Position numbers and translations under genes: made by a program
Shown here: piece by piece, positions 44,141-51,830 of the stretch
Layout of the letters: each line of letters begins with the position of its first letter
How positions within the stretch are numbered: position 1 is the first letter of the stretch
The notes under the pieces: model-generated
What the model was told of the DNA's origin: nothing
Database searches by the model: none
What the model saw: only the letters and a program-made list of their open reading frames with translations
NCBI GenBank assembly: GCA_947173485.1
Contig: CAMWFH010000003.1
Coordinates: forward strand, 62,001 to 126,000
Origin: an uncultured Clostridia bacterium
Lineage (GTDB): Bacteria > Bacillota > Clostridia > Oscillospirales > Oscillospiraceae
DNA: 64,000 bases
Reading direction: 5' to 3'

Positions 44141-44536
44141 TTATAGACGCCTTTCGGCGTTGCTATCCATTCGGCAGGCGGGACACAGCCCCCGATACAC
44201 CACGGAACAGCCCTCCAGGGTGAACCCCGCCGTATCCGCTGGTGGCGGCGGGTCCGTCCAGGGCAGGTCCGCCACCCGGCCGCAGCGGCGGCAACAGACG
44301 TGGCAGTGGGGGGCGGTGGCGGCATCGTAGCGGTCGGCCTCGCCGTCCAGATGGAGGCGGAGGATCCGCCCCTCCGCCGCCTGGTCCGAGAGCACCCGGA
44401 ACACAGTGGACCGGCTGACCGTGGGGCACCGCAGGCGGACCCGCTCATAGACCTCCCCGGCCGTGGGATGGCAGGGCGCTTCCCCCAGGACAGAAAGGAT
44501 CAGCTCCTTTTGATGGGTATTGCGCTTGTAAGCCAT
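44141..44536 (-). CDS. perR: PerR-like peroxide-sensing repressor (Fur family)
   Basis: 131 residues. The N-terminal winged helix includes CHPTAGEVYERVR (regulatory His) and TVSRSTVFRVLS recognition helix. The C-terminal part has DRYDAA, HCHVC, and the structural zinc Cys pairs (CRRC and CPAC). The regulatory His/Asp pattern fits PerR better than Fur or Zur. It would repress this operon and de-repress on metal-catalysed oxidation. GGAGG is six bases before the ATG; operator and promoter are immediately upstream. Confidence 0.88.
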   Translation of the reverse strand: MAYKRNTHQKELILSVLGEAPCHPTAGEVYERVRLRCPTVSRSTVFRVLSDQAAEGRILRLHLDGEADRYDAATAPHCHVCCRRCGRVADLPWTDPPPPADTAGFTLEGCSVVYRGLCPACRMDSNAERRL

Positions 44537-44552
44537 ATCCGGCCTCCGTCCT

Positions 44553-44573
44553 TAATAGGATTTAGTCTTATTA
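44553..44573 (-). promoter_or_regulatory. PerR-box-like operator
   Basis: TAATAGGA (44553-44560) and TCTTATTA (44566-44573) form an inverted repeat with one mismatch and a five-base centre. It sits directly downstream of the -10 box and 17 bases before perR, placing it to block initiation. AT-rich dyads of this type are Fur/PerR boxes. Confidence 0.7.
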
Positions 44574-44574
44574 G

Positions 44575-44603
44575 AGGATACACTATCTTTCCCCGCTTGT
44601 CAA
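44575..44603 (-). promoter_or_regulatory. Promoter of the perR-rbr-rubredoxin operon
   Basis: On the minus strand a perfect TTGACA (44603-44598), 17-base spacer and TATCCT (44580-44575). Confidence 0.8.
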
Positions 44604-44639
44604 TCCCCTATTTGTAAACTTTTTTCGCATGGCAGCCGC

Positions 44640-44915
44640 TCAGCGCAGCAGGAGCCAGACGACTGCCACCAGGACGATCACCCCCAAGACGATCCAGGGC
44701 GCGGCGCTGGGCTTTTTCTGGGGCGGCGCTTTGGGCGGCACATAGTCGTCGTCATCATCTGAATGGGCGGCGGAGCGGGCCTTTGAGGCAGTGGTCTTTT
44801 GTTTCTCCAGCCCTTGGATCAGGCGGAGGTCGGCTCGCAGGGGCTCGCCGCAGCTGCTGCAAAAGATACGGGAATCTTCGTTGCTCTGGCCGCAGCTGGG
44901 ACAGCGTTTGGACAT
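44640..44915 (-). CDS. Zinc-ribbon membrane protein
   Basis: 91 residues from ATG 44915 (AAGGAGGG upstream). A zinc ribbon CPSCGQSNEDSRIFCSSCG occupies residues 5-23; a charged linker with five consecutive Asp and Pro/Lys stretches follows; a single membrane helix ends the protein (WIVLGVIVLVAVVWLLLR). The tail-anchored layout places the ribbon in the cytoplasm. Function unknown; similar short proteins are common in Clostridia. Confidence 0.75.
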   Translation of the reverse strand: MSKRCPSCGQSNEDSRIFCSSCGEPLRADLRLIQGLEKQKTTASKARSAAHSDDDDDYVPPKAPPQKKPSAAPWIVLGVIVLVAVVWLLLR

Positions 44916-45080
44916 GGTCACCCTCCTTTTTGAGTGCAGGGCCTGGAGAGCCCCGCTGCACTTCCGGTACGATTCTGATTATACCAGGACCAGCCGCCGG
45001 ACGCAAGCTATTTTCCATATGGGACCAGACCATCCCTGCCGCGCTGCACAAAAAATACCGATCTCGGCTCGGAGGGCCGG

Positions 45081-45109
45081 TTGCTTTCTGGGGCGCTCTG
45101 TGGTATGCT
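45081..45109 (+). promoter_or_regulatory. Promoter of the suhB-xdhC group
   Basis: TTGCTT (45081-45086), 17-base spacer ending TGG, TATGCT (45104-45109). Confidence 0.6.
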
Positions 45110-45163
45110 ATCCATAGAAAGCGCACACGATAGGGCCCGTCACAGAGAGGAGAGGATGCTTCT

Positions 45164-45322
45164 ATGGAGCCAGCCTATTACACCGTCACTTCTATCAACG
45201 GCGACTATGTCTACATGGTCTCCGACAGCGGTATCGAGAACCAGGTCGCCATCTTCCTGCTGCCGCCGGTGGACGTGGGGACCCGTCTATTGTTTGAAAA
45301 CTTTGAATGGAGCGTGGTATGA
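45164..45322 (+). CDS. 52-residue protein of unknown function upstream of suhB
   Basis: ATG 45164 with GAGGAGAGG upstream; stop TGA 45320-45322 overlaps the suhB start (ATGATG). The sequence reads as a small beta-rich domain (YYTVTSINGDYVYMVSDSG, then AIFLLPPVDVGTRLLFENF). No Cys, no membrane helix, no family recognised. Overlap with suhB implies coupled translation. Confidence 0.65.
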   Translation: MEPAYYTVTSINGDYVYMVSDSGIENQVAIFLLPPVDVGTRLLFENFEWSVV

Positions 45323-46086
45323 TGCTGGATAAGATCGTCTCGATCGTTCGGGAGGCGGGGGAGATCGTCCGGGGTGCCGGGGATATCGCCGCCCACACCC
45401 ATGAGAAGGGCGCCGTCTACGACCTGGTCACCGACTATGACGTAGCGGTAGAGGCCCATCTGAAGCGGGAACTGCTGGCGCTGCTGCCGGAGGCCATCTT
45501 CTACGGCGAGGAGGAGAAGGAGTTCCAGGACGCCAGCCGGGGCTGGGCCTTCATCGTGGACCCCATCGACGGCACCACCAACTTCACCCGGAGCTTCCAC
45601 CAGAGCGCCGTATCCGTGGCCCTAGTCAAGGACGGCCAGGTGCGCTATGGGGTGGTCTATGATCCGGCCAAGGGGGAGATGTTCTCCGCCAGCCGGGGCG
45701 GCGGGGCCTTTTTGAACGGCCGGCCCATCGCGGCCAGCGATAGGGACCTGTCCCACGGCATCGTGATCGTAGGCACCGCCCTCTACCACCGGGAGACCTA
45801 CACGGACCAGACCTTCCGGGTGATGCGCCACCTCTTCGACCGCAGCATGGACTTCCGCCGGTTCGGCGCGGCGGCTTTGGACCTGTGCTATGTGGCCTGC
45901 GGCCGGGCGGAGGTCATGTTCGAGTACCATCTCTCCCCCTGGGACTACGCAGCGGGGAGCCTGGTCCTGGAGGAGGCCGGCGGGCGCACCGCCGCTATGA
46001 CCGGCGCGCCCCTGCCCATCACCGCCCCCAGCAGCGTCTGGGGCAGCAACGCCGCCTGCTGGCCGGAATTGGAGAAACTGCCGTGA
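45319..46086 (+). CDS. suhB: Inositol monophosphatase family protein
   Basis: 255 residues; start at ATG 45319 (or 45322), overlapping the preceding stop. Metal and phosphate motifs of the IMPase/FBPase superfamily are intact: FYGEEEKEF, VDPIDGTTNFTRSF and SPWDYAAGSLVLEEAGG. It hydrolyses inositol monophosphate or related sugar phosphates, Mg2+-dependent and Li+-sensitive in relatives; true substrate unproved. Its TGA overlaps xdhC (TGATG). Confidence 0.9.
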   Translation: MMLDKIVSIVREAGEIVRGAGDIAAHTHEKGAVYDLVTDYDVAVEAHLKRELLALLPEAIFYGEEEKEFQDASRGWAFIVDPIDGTTNFTRSFHQSAVSVALVKDGQVRYGVVYDPAKGEMFSASRGGGAFLNGRPIAASDRDLSHGIVIVGTALYHRETYTDQTFRVMRHLFDRSMDFRRFGAAALDLCYVACGRAEVMFEYHLSPWDYAAGSLVLEEAGGRTAAMTGAPLPITAPSSVWGSNAACWPELEKLP

Positions 46087-47078
46087 TGATGGATACACTG
46101 TTTATAAAATTGGCGGACCTGCTGTCCGCCGGCTGTCCCGCCGTCCTCTGCCGGATCGTCGCCTCCGACGGCTCTGTCCCCCGGGGGGCGGGCGCCGCCA
46201 TGCTGGTATGGACCGGCGGCTTCCTGGGCACGATCGGCGGCGGCGCCCTGGAGCAGGAGGCGATTCGCCAGGCTGGGGCGCTGCTGGAATCGGGCCGGTC
46301 TGAGAGCGCCTCCTACGGCCTCTCCGCCGGGGAGATCGGGGATATCGGCATGATCTGCGGCGGCAATGTGCAGCTGTTTTACCAGTGCTTCGACCCGGTC
46401 CGGCACCGGGAGCTAGCCGCCGCCCTGGCCACCGCCCGGTCCGGCCTGTTCCTCACCCAGTTAGGCGAGCCCTGGCTGGGCGGCATCTGGGATGGGGAGA
46501 ACGGCCTGCGGTACTGGCCCCAGCCCTGGACGGGGCCCCTGCCGCCGGCAGCGGGCCTGACCGGCAGTCTCTATGCCCAGCCCATCGGGCGGGAGGAACG
46601 GCTGATCCTAGTGGGCGCTGGCCATGTGGGGCTGGCGCTGGCCTCCATCGTGCCGGGACTGGACTTCCGCCTGGTGGTGATGGACAGCCGCCCCCATATC
46701 CTGACCCCGGAGCGCCTGCCGATGGCGGAGGAGCTGGTCCTGGGGGCGTATGAGACGTTCGCTGAGAAGATCCAGGTGGGCCCTCATGACTATGTGGTCA
46801 TCATGACCCCCGGCCACCAGGGGGACTATACCGTCCTGCGCCAGGTCCTGCGGACGCCTGCCGGCTATATCGGCTGCATCGGCAGCCGGCGGAAGGTGGC
46901 CGCGACCCGGGAGAAGCTGCTGGCGGAGGGCTTCGCCCAGGCCGACCTGGACCGCATCCACGCCCCTATCGGCCTGCCCATCGGCGCCGTGACCCCGGAG
47001 GAGATCGCCGTCTCTGTAGCGGCGGAGCTGATCGCCCACCGCCGGCTGGGGGCGCAGGAGTCCAAACGATCATGGTGA
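46086..47078 (+). CDS. xdhC: XdhC/CoxI family molybdenum-cofactor protein
   Basis: 330 residues. The N-terminal XdhC_CoxI domain has ASDGSVPRGAGAAMLVW and GTIGGGALEQEA; the C-terminal XdhC Rossmann domain has LVGAGHVGLAL and YIGCIGSRRK. Family members protect, sulfurate and insert Mo cofactor into xanthine dehydrogenase-type enzymes. No molybdenum hydroxylase is in the window, so its client is elsewhere. Starts overlap suhB by one base, and a 42-residue gene overlaps its end. Confidence 0.88.
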   Translation: MMDTLFIKLADLLSAGCPAVLCRIVASDGSVPRGAGAAMLVWTGGFLGTIGGGALEQEAIRQAGALLESGRSESASYGLSAGEIGDIGMICGGNVQLFYQCFDPVRHRELAAALATARSGLFLTQLGEPWLGGIWDGENGLRYWPQPWTGPLPPAAGLTGSLYAQPIGREERLILVGAGHVGLALASIVPGLDFRLVVMDSRPHILTPERLPMAEELVLGAYETFAEKIQVGPHDYVVIMTPGHQGDYTVLRQVLRTPAGYIGCIGSRRKVAATREKLLAEGFAQADLDRIHAPIGLPIGAVTPEEIAVSVAAELIAHRRLGAQESKRSW

Positions 47079-47200
47079 CTTTATTCGGCCAAGAGAAGAT
47101 CTGGGAGATCCTCGGCTACAACGCAGCACAGAAATTGGCAGAAAAATTCTCCCTGTCCCCCCAAGCGGCCAGGGAAAAGGTGGAACTGTACTGGAGATGA
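47072..47200 (+). CDS. 42-residue microprotein overlapping xdhC
   Basis: ATG 47072, stop TGA 47198-47200; the first seven bases overlap the end of xdhC in another frame. The product is helical (YNAAQKLAEKFSLSPQAARE) with a Trp near each end. No classical ribosome site; it would depend on coupling to xdhC. No family recognised; could be a DNA- or protein-binding helix pair, or not expressed. Confidence 0.45.
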   Translation: MVTLFGQEKIWEILGYNAAQKLAEKFSLSPQAAREKVELYWR

Positions 47201-47224
47201 GCGAGCAAGGAGGGAAAGCATCCT

Positions 47225-47701
47225 ATGGAGCGAATCAGCAAAGAGAACTACTATCTGGACATCGCGGAGACGGTGCTGGAGCGGTCCACCTGCCTGCGGC
47301 GGGTCTACGGCGCGATCATCGTGAAGAACGACGAGATCATCGCCACCGGCTATAACGGCGCGCCCAGGGGCCGGCGCAACTGCGTGGATATGGGCTCCTG
47401 CGCCCGGGAGACGCTGAAGATCCCCCACGGGGAGCGGTACGAGCTGTGCCGCAGCGTCCACGCGGAGGCCAACGCCATCATCTCCGCCGCCCGGCGGGAT
47501 ATGGTGGGAGCGGTGTTGTACTTAGTGGGGCGGGACGCCCAGACCGGCGCCCTGCTCACCGACGCCACCTCCTGCTCCATGTGCCGCCGGCAGATCATCA
47601 ACGCCGGACTGGAAAAGGTGGTCATCCGCCGGGGAAGGACGGAATTTGAGGTGGTGCCTGTCTCGAAATGGATCGAGGAGGACGATACGCTGCCTGTTTA
47701 G
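47225..47701 (+). CDS. Deoxycytidylate (dCMP) deaminase
   Basis: 158 residues, family length (ComEB type). It converts dCMP to dUMP for thymidylate synthesis. Zinc site intact: VHAEANAI (His and catalytic Glu) and CSMCRRQI (two Cys). N-terminal ATGYNGAPRG is the substrate-loop signature of dCMP deaminases. AAGGAGGG precedes the ATG. It closes the suhB-xdhC gene group. Confidence 0.93.
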   Translation: MERISKENYYLDIAETVLERSTCLRRVYGAIIVKNDEIIATGYNGAPRGRRNCVDMGSCARETLKIPHGERYELCRSVHAEANAIISAARRDMVGAVLYLVGRDAQTGALLTDATSCSMCRRQIINAGLEKVVIRRGRTEFEVVPVSKWIEEDDTLPV

Positions 47702-47748
47702 TTGTATGTATAAATCAGGAAAATATTTTAATTTTTTTCAAAAACGGG

Positions 47749-47777
47749 TTGACAATAATTTCATGTTATGCTATACT
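47749..47777 (+). promoter_or_regulatory. Near-consensus promoter of the 55-residue membrane protein
   Basis: TTGACA (47749-47754), 17-base spacer ending TGC, TATACT (47772-47777). Confidence 0.8.
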
Positions 47778-47847
47778 CTAGCTATCATCGGGTGATGTAC
47801 CTTAATGACGGCAGTTACAAAATCTATACATAAAGAGAGCTGAAACT

Positions 47848-48015
47848 ATGGAGTGGGTATGGTTGATGCTTCCAGCTCTTGCATTCATACCGTGGCTCCT
47901 TTATTCCATGATGAAGAAGGTACAGGAAAATCGGTCGGCACGCGTTGAATGCTGGATACTGACGGTCCTTGCTTTCATTATTTGGGAAGGGTTAGTGACA
48001 CTTGGAATCAATTGA
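47848..48015 (+). CDS. 55-residue two-helix membrane protein
   Basis: ATG 47848, AGAGAG upstream, stop TGA 48013-48015. Two hydrophobic helices (residues 3-20, WVWLMLPALAFIPWLLY, and 36-53, WILTVLAFIIWEGLVTLG) flank a short charged loop with KKVQENRSAR. The unit has its own near-consensus promoter and a strong terminator, so it is an independent short transcript. AT-rich. Function unknown; small membrane stress proteins and type I toxin-like peptides share this plan, but no antitoxin RNA was identified. Confidence 0.65.
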   Translation: MEWVWLMLPALAFIPWLLYSMMKKVQENRSARVECWILTVLAFIIWEGLVTLGIN

Positions 48016-48031
48016 CATTGTGGAAGCTGGT

Positions 48032-48058
48032 AAGGGGGCGGGATGATCCCGCCCCCTT
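48032..48058. terminator. Bidirectional terminator before tatD
   Basis: AAGGGGGCGGGA (48032-48043) pairs with TCCCGCCCCCTT (48047-48058), three-base loop. Confidence 0.8.
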
Positions 48059-48064
48059 GCTTGC

Positions 48065-48835
48065 TCATTCAATGCCAAAGAACCGCTTCCCGTTCTCCAG
48101 GGTGATCCGGGCGCACTCCTCCGGGGAGATCCCCTTGATCTCCGCCAGCTTTTCGCAGACATACCGTACCAAAGCGGAGGTATTGCGCTGGCCCCGGCAG
48201 GGGACCGGGGCCATGTAGGGGCTGTCGGTCTCGATCATCAGCCGGTCCATCGGGACGGCTGCCGCCGCTTCCACAGCCCGGCGGGCGTTCTTATAGGTCA
48301 GCACTCCGGTGAAGGAGATCATCCAGCCCAGCCGGACCAGCTCCTGGGCCATCTCCACGCTGCCGGCGTAGCAGTGGAACACCCCCCGGACCTGGGGGAA
48401 CTCTTTGACGATCGCCAGACTGTCCCCATGGGCCTCCCGGTCGTGGACGATCGCCGGCAGGTCCAGCTCTGCCGCCAGGGCCAGCTGGTCCCGGAACACC
48501 CGCCGCTGGAGGTCCCGGGGCGGATTCTCCTCCCAGTAGTAGTCCAGCCCGATCTCACCGATGGCCACCACCTTGGGCCGTGCCGCCAGGACCCGGAGGG
48601 CGGCGAGGTCCGGCTCCCCTTGGTAGCCGCCGCAGTTCTCCGGGTGGATGCCCACGGCGGCATAGACGTGGGGGTAGGTCCGGGCCAGCTCCACGGCAGC
48701 GCGGGAAGAGGGCAGATCGCAGCCGGGATCGACCACCAGGGCCACCCCCTGGTCCGGCAGAGCGGCGAGGACCGTGTCCCGGTCGGCGTCGAACTGCTCC
48801 GCGTCATAGTGGGCATGGGTATCGAATAACAGCAT
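48065..48835 (-). CDS. tatD: TatD-family metal-dependent DNase
   Basis: 256 residues, family length. Metal ligands visible: FDTHAHYD (HxH, residues 4-11), GEIGLDYYWEE (Glu), IVHDREAH and FHCYAG (His) and ETDSPYMAP (Asp). Cytoplasmic 3'-5' exonuclease implicated in DNA repair and turnover. AAGGAGG precedes the ATG. Monocistronic. Confidence 0.93.
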   Translation of the reverse strand: MLLFDTHAHYDAEQFDADRDTVLAALPDQGVALVVDPGCDLPSSRAAVELARTYPHVYAAVGIHPENCGGYQGEPDLAALRVLAARPKVVAIGEIGLDYYWEENPPRDLQRRVFRDQLALAAELDLPAIVHDREAHGDSLAIVKEFPQVRGVFHCYAGSVEMAQELVRLGWMISFTGVLTYKNARRAVEAAAAVPMDRLMIETDSPYMAPVPCRGQRNTSALVRYVCEKLAEIKGISPEECARITLENGKRFFGIE

Positions 48836-48908
48836 AAGAGGACCTCCTTGCTCGATCAGTTGCTGGAGGATATTCTAACAGATGGGGCCGGACGTGTAAA
48901 GGGAGAAA

Positions 48909-49209
48909 ATGTGGCGCTGCCCCAGAGTATATCCCTCTCTATCAGTCCGATCTTTCTGTCGAGGTCTCTTCCGCTGGGCCAACATGGGTCTCCTATGACG
49001 CGGCAGACGGATGCCGGGTCTTTCTGACCTACATGGATGACGAGCTTCGGGACAAGGTCATCTACGATGAAGCGAAGGACACCGCCTTTATCCAGGATAG
49101 CCAGCCCGCCCGGCTCGTGAAAAATTTCCGCAATGGCGGCAGTACGCGCTACTTCCATATACTGGGCGTGGAGATCGCGGTCCCTATCCCGGCCTGGTGG
49201 CCTCAATAG
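48909..49209 (+). pseudogene. Frameshifted or start-less small gene
   Basis: A 99-codon open frame (48910-49206, stop TAG) reads as a well-composed acidic protein (PEYIPLYQSDLSVEVSSAG near its start, VEIAVPIPAWWPQ at its end) but has no usable start. An ATG at 48909 with GGGAG four bases upstream lies in the neighbouring frame. Removing one C from CCCC (48920-48923) would join that start to the long frame. Probably a decayed gene; sequencing error or recoding are alternatives. No family recognised. Confidence 0.5.
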
Positions 49210-49255
49210 CAGTCGGGCCATGCAGCAAAAAACGGCGTGATCTGTGATCTGCCTC

Positions 49256-49284
49256 TTGCATATGGGGATCTGATGTGGTATGCT
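49256..49284 (+). promoter_or_regulatory. Promoter upstream of a structured leader
   Basis: TTGCAT (49256-49261), 17-base spacer ending TGG, TATGCT (49279-49284). Confidence 0.6.
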
Positions 49285-49289
49285 AAGTG

Positions 49290-49440
49290 TCGCCAGGGAC
49301 CCAGCTAAGACTTCCAGGCGCTCACCAAAGCGAAGCCCCAGGGGTCGCACCCTCTGGACTTTTGTGTTTACTGTCCCTTACCGTGCCAGTCGAGCCACTT
49401 GCAGATGTAGTGTGCCACTACATGTGTTATGACTGGCATT
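49290..49440 (+). ncRNA. Candidate structured RNA or 5' leader
   Basis: Two nested foldable units follow the promoter. Unit 1: AGGGAC ... GTCCCT enclosing TCCAG ... CTGGA enclosing a GCGA/TCGC plus CCC/GGG hairpin (about 49295-49379). Unit 2: TGCCAGTC ... GACTGGCA enclosing ATGTAGTG/CACTACAT with a three-base loop (about 49384-49440). No T-run ends it, and the next gene starts at 49493, so a leader or riboswitch-like element is more likely than a free RNA. No known family was recognised. Confidence 0.4.
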
Positions 49441-49492
49441 GCAGACCCGATCAAGAGCTGATACATGGCGCTTATAGACAGGAGGGCGGGAT

Positions 49493-50224
49493 ATGAAAAA
49501 ACGTACTGTCTTGATCGTTGTCCTGGCGGCGATCTTCTTTGTGGCCGTGGCTCTTCTGGCGCAGTCGGAGGACCGGGACGCCCTCACGGGTCGGGTGGAG
49601 GCAGTCAGCTATGATACCAGCCAAATGACCCTGGCGTTCATCTGGGAGTGGGACCACGCTCCCACCTGGAGAGGCCGCCGCGTGATGGACACGGTGTCCT
49701 TCTCATATGCCGGTCTCAGTGGGAACGACATGTGGACCGCTCTTATCCTAGATCCAGAAAACTCGTTCTATACGGTGCATTACTATCAAGGGGATGTCTG
49801 CATAGGCGAACGGAGCGAGCCGGTCTCTGGGCTGGAGCCGTTGACGTTCCCAACGGTGCAGACCTTTGACGGCCAGCGGGGCTGGGCCAGAGACGGCTGC
49901 CTGACCCTCTGTCTCCGGGAAAGAGTGCCGGCCAACGATCTTTATGGAATAACGATCGCCTTTGGATACGGCCACCCGTCTGCGCTCCATAAGACCGCGG
50001 AGGTCCAAGGGGACGGTTTCGGCGCTCTGACGTTCGGGAAGCATACGAACATCATGTACGATCGAACCGTCATCCAGAACATCAACGGTGAGATCGAGTA
50101 CTTTGATGGCCCAGAGCCGGAAAACAGCAGCGTCCTACAGGTACTGACCGCTGTAGGGCTGGCGGCGCTGTTCCTGAGCGCCGCGCTGCTCCCCTGCGCG
50201 GTCCTGCGGAAAAGGGCAAAATGA
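49493..50224 (+). CDS. Membrane-anchored protein of unknown function
   Basis: 243 residues. A membrane helix near the N-terminus (about 5-23, TVLIVVLAAIFFVAVALLA) and another near the C-terminus (about 212-237) flank an exported domain of about 185 residues rich in aromatic and acidic residues. No family recognised. GGAGGGCGGGAT precedes the ATG. It has a structured leader of its own and ends in a terminator at 50238-50265. Confidence 0.7.
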   Translation: MKKRTVLIVVLAAIFFVAVALLAQSEDRDALTGRVEAVSYDTSQMTLAFIWEWDHAPTWRGRRVMDTVSFSYAGLSGNDMWTALILDPENSFYTVHYYQGDVCIGERSEPVSGLEPLTFPTVQTFDGQRGWARDGCLTLCLRERVPANDLYGITIAFGYGHPSALHKTAEVQGDGFGALTFGKHTNIMYDRTVIQNINGEIEYFDGPEPENSSVLQVLTAVGLAALFLSAALLPCAVLRKRAK

Positions 50225-50237
50225 CACAACGAGAGAG

Positions 50238-50265
50238 GCCCGGAGGACTTCCTCCGGGCTTTTTG
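50238..50265 (+). terminator. Terminator with T-run
   Basis: GCCCGGAGG pairs with CCTCCGGGC around ACTT, followed by TTTTT. Confidence 0.9.
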
Positions 50266-50307
50266 CCTTTTTCGGGCAGTGAGCGCGGGACCGTTGCAGA
50301 AAAAAGA

Positions 50308-50336
50308 TTGACTTTCCAGCCAAAAAAGCATAAGAT
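50308..50336 (+). promoter_or_regulatory. mgtE promoter
   Basis: TTGACT (50308-50313), 17-base spacer, TAAGAT (50331-50336). The roughly 85-base leader contains a GC-rich hairpin (GGGgCCGGC with GCCGGtCCC) but is too short for an M-box Mg2+ riboswitch. Confidence 0.65.
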
Positions 50337-50421
50337 GGATGGACATGGGGCCGGCTGCTATAGATGCCTGCCGGTCCCAGATCCTACCAGACAAGATCAC
50401 AGAGGAAAGGGGGGGCTTGGG

Positions 50422-51801
50422 ATGGCCGACTTTGAGAACGAGGCGCTCCAGACGCAAGTGGAAGAACTGGTGGCGCGGCGCCGATGGGCCGAGCTGCGGG
50501 AAGTGCTGAGCCCCCTGGAGCCGGCGGACATCGCCATGCTCTTCGACGAGCTGCCCCCCGACCGGCTGCCCCTGCTCTACCGCCTGCTGCCCAAGGAGCT
50601 GGCGGCGGAGGTGTTCGTGGAGATGGACGGCGACCAGCAGGAGGTCCTGATCAAGAGCTTTTCCGATACGGAGCTGAAGGAGGTCCTGGAGGAGCTGTAT
50701 GTGGACGACGCCGTGGACGTGATCGAGGAGATGCCCGCCACGGTGGTCAAGCGGATCCTGCGCAACGTGGACCCGGAGACCCGGAAGAGCATCAACGAGA
50801 TCTTGCAGTACCCCGAGGACTCCGCCGGGTCCATCATGACCACGGAGTTCGTGGACCTGAAGGAGGATCTGACCGTAGCCGACGCCATCAAGCGGATCCG
50901 CCGCACCGGCACGGACAAGGAGACCATCCATATCTGCTATGTCATCGATGACAAGCGCCACCTGATCGGCCTAGTGTCCCTGCGGACCCTGCTCCTCAGC
51001 GAGGAGGACGATGTGATCGCCGATATCATGGAGCGGCACCTGATCTCCGTCCACACTCTGGACGACCAGGAGGCCGTGGCCCGGACCCTGAGCAAGTACG
51101 ACTTCCTGGCGGTGCCGGTGGTGGACCGGGAGAACCGCCTGGTGGGCATCGTCACCGTGGACGACGCCATGGATGTCCTCCAGGAGGAGGTGACGGAGGA
51201 TATCGAGAAGATGGCCGCCATGCTCCCCTCCGACAAGCCCTATCTGAAGGCGGGGACCTGGGAGACCTTCAAGGCCCGGATCCCCTGGCTGCTGCTGCTG
51301 ATGATCTCCTCCACCTTCACCGGACAGATCATCGCCAGCTTCGAGAACGCCCTGGCGGCGGCGGCGGTTCTGACCGCCTATATCCCCATGCTGATGGACA
51401 CCGGGGGCAACTGCGGCTCCCAGGCCAGCGTCTCCGTGATTCGGGGGATCTCCCTGAATGAGATCGAGTTCTCCGACCTGCTCCGGGTCATTTGGAAGGA
51501 GGTCCGGGTGGCGGTGGCCTGCGGCGGCGTCCTGGCGGCGGCGAACTTCATCAAGCTGATGCTGGTGGACCGGATGATCTTCCACTCCCCCATCTCTATC
51601 ACCGTGGCGGCAGTGATCTGCGGCACCATGGTCTGCACGGTGCTGTGCGCCAAGGTGGTGGGCTGCTCGCTGCCGATGCTGGCGAAGAAGATCGGGTTCG
51701 ACCCGGCCGTGATGGCCTCCCCCTTCATCACCACCATCGTGGACGCCATCTCCCTGCTGATCTACTTCCGGTTCGCCACGGTGCTGCTGCACCTGCACTG
51801 A
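50422..51801 (+). CDS. mgtE: MgtE magnesium transporter
   Basis: 459 residues from ATG 50422. Domain order: superhelical MgtE N domain (1-130), two CBS domains (about 137-255; SAGSIMTTEFVDL and ISVHTLDDQE) and five membrane helices. Pore signature PMLMDTGGNCGSQAS is intact. It imports Mg2+ down its gradient and is closed by Mg2+ binding to the cytoplasmic domains. Followed by mnmA after 29 bases. Confidence 0.95.
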   Translation: MADFENEALQTQVEELVARRRWAELREVLSPLEPADIAMLFDELPPDRLPLLYRLLPKELAAEVFVEMDGDQQEVLIKSFSDTELKEVLEELYVDDAVDVIEEMPATVVKRILRNVDPETRKSINEILQYPEDSAGSIMTTEFVDLKEDLTVADAIKRIRRTGTDKETIHICYVIDDKRHLIGLVSLRTLLLSEEDDVIADIMERHLISVHTLDDQEAVARTLSKYDFLAVPVVDRENRLVGIVTVDDAMDVLQEEVTEDIEKMAAMLPSDKPYLKAGTWETFKARIPWLLLLMISSTFTGQIIASFENALAAAAVLTAYIPMLMDTGGNCGSQASVSVIRGISLNEIEFSDLLRVIWKEVRVAVACGGVLAAANFIKLMLVDRMIFHSPISITVAAVICGTMVCTVLCAKVVGCSLPMLAKKIGFDPAVMASPFITTIVDAISLLIYFRFATVLLHLH

Positions 51802-51830
51802 CCATACCATACGCAAAGGAGGGATGCCCC

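Noticed and set aside
50337..50421. Possible Mg2+ (M-box) riboswitch upstream of mgtE
   Set aside because: The leader is only about 85 bases and lacks the M-box architecture; only a simple hairpin is visible.
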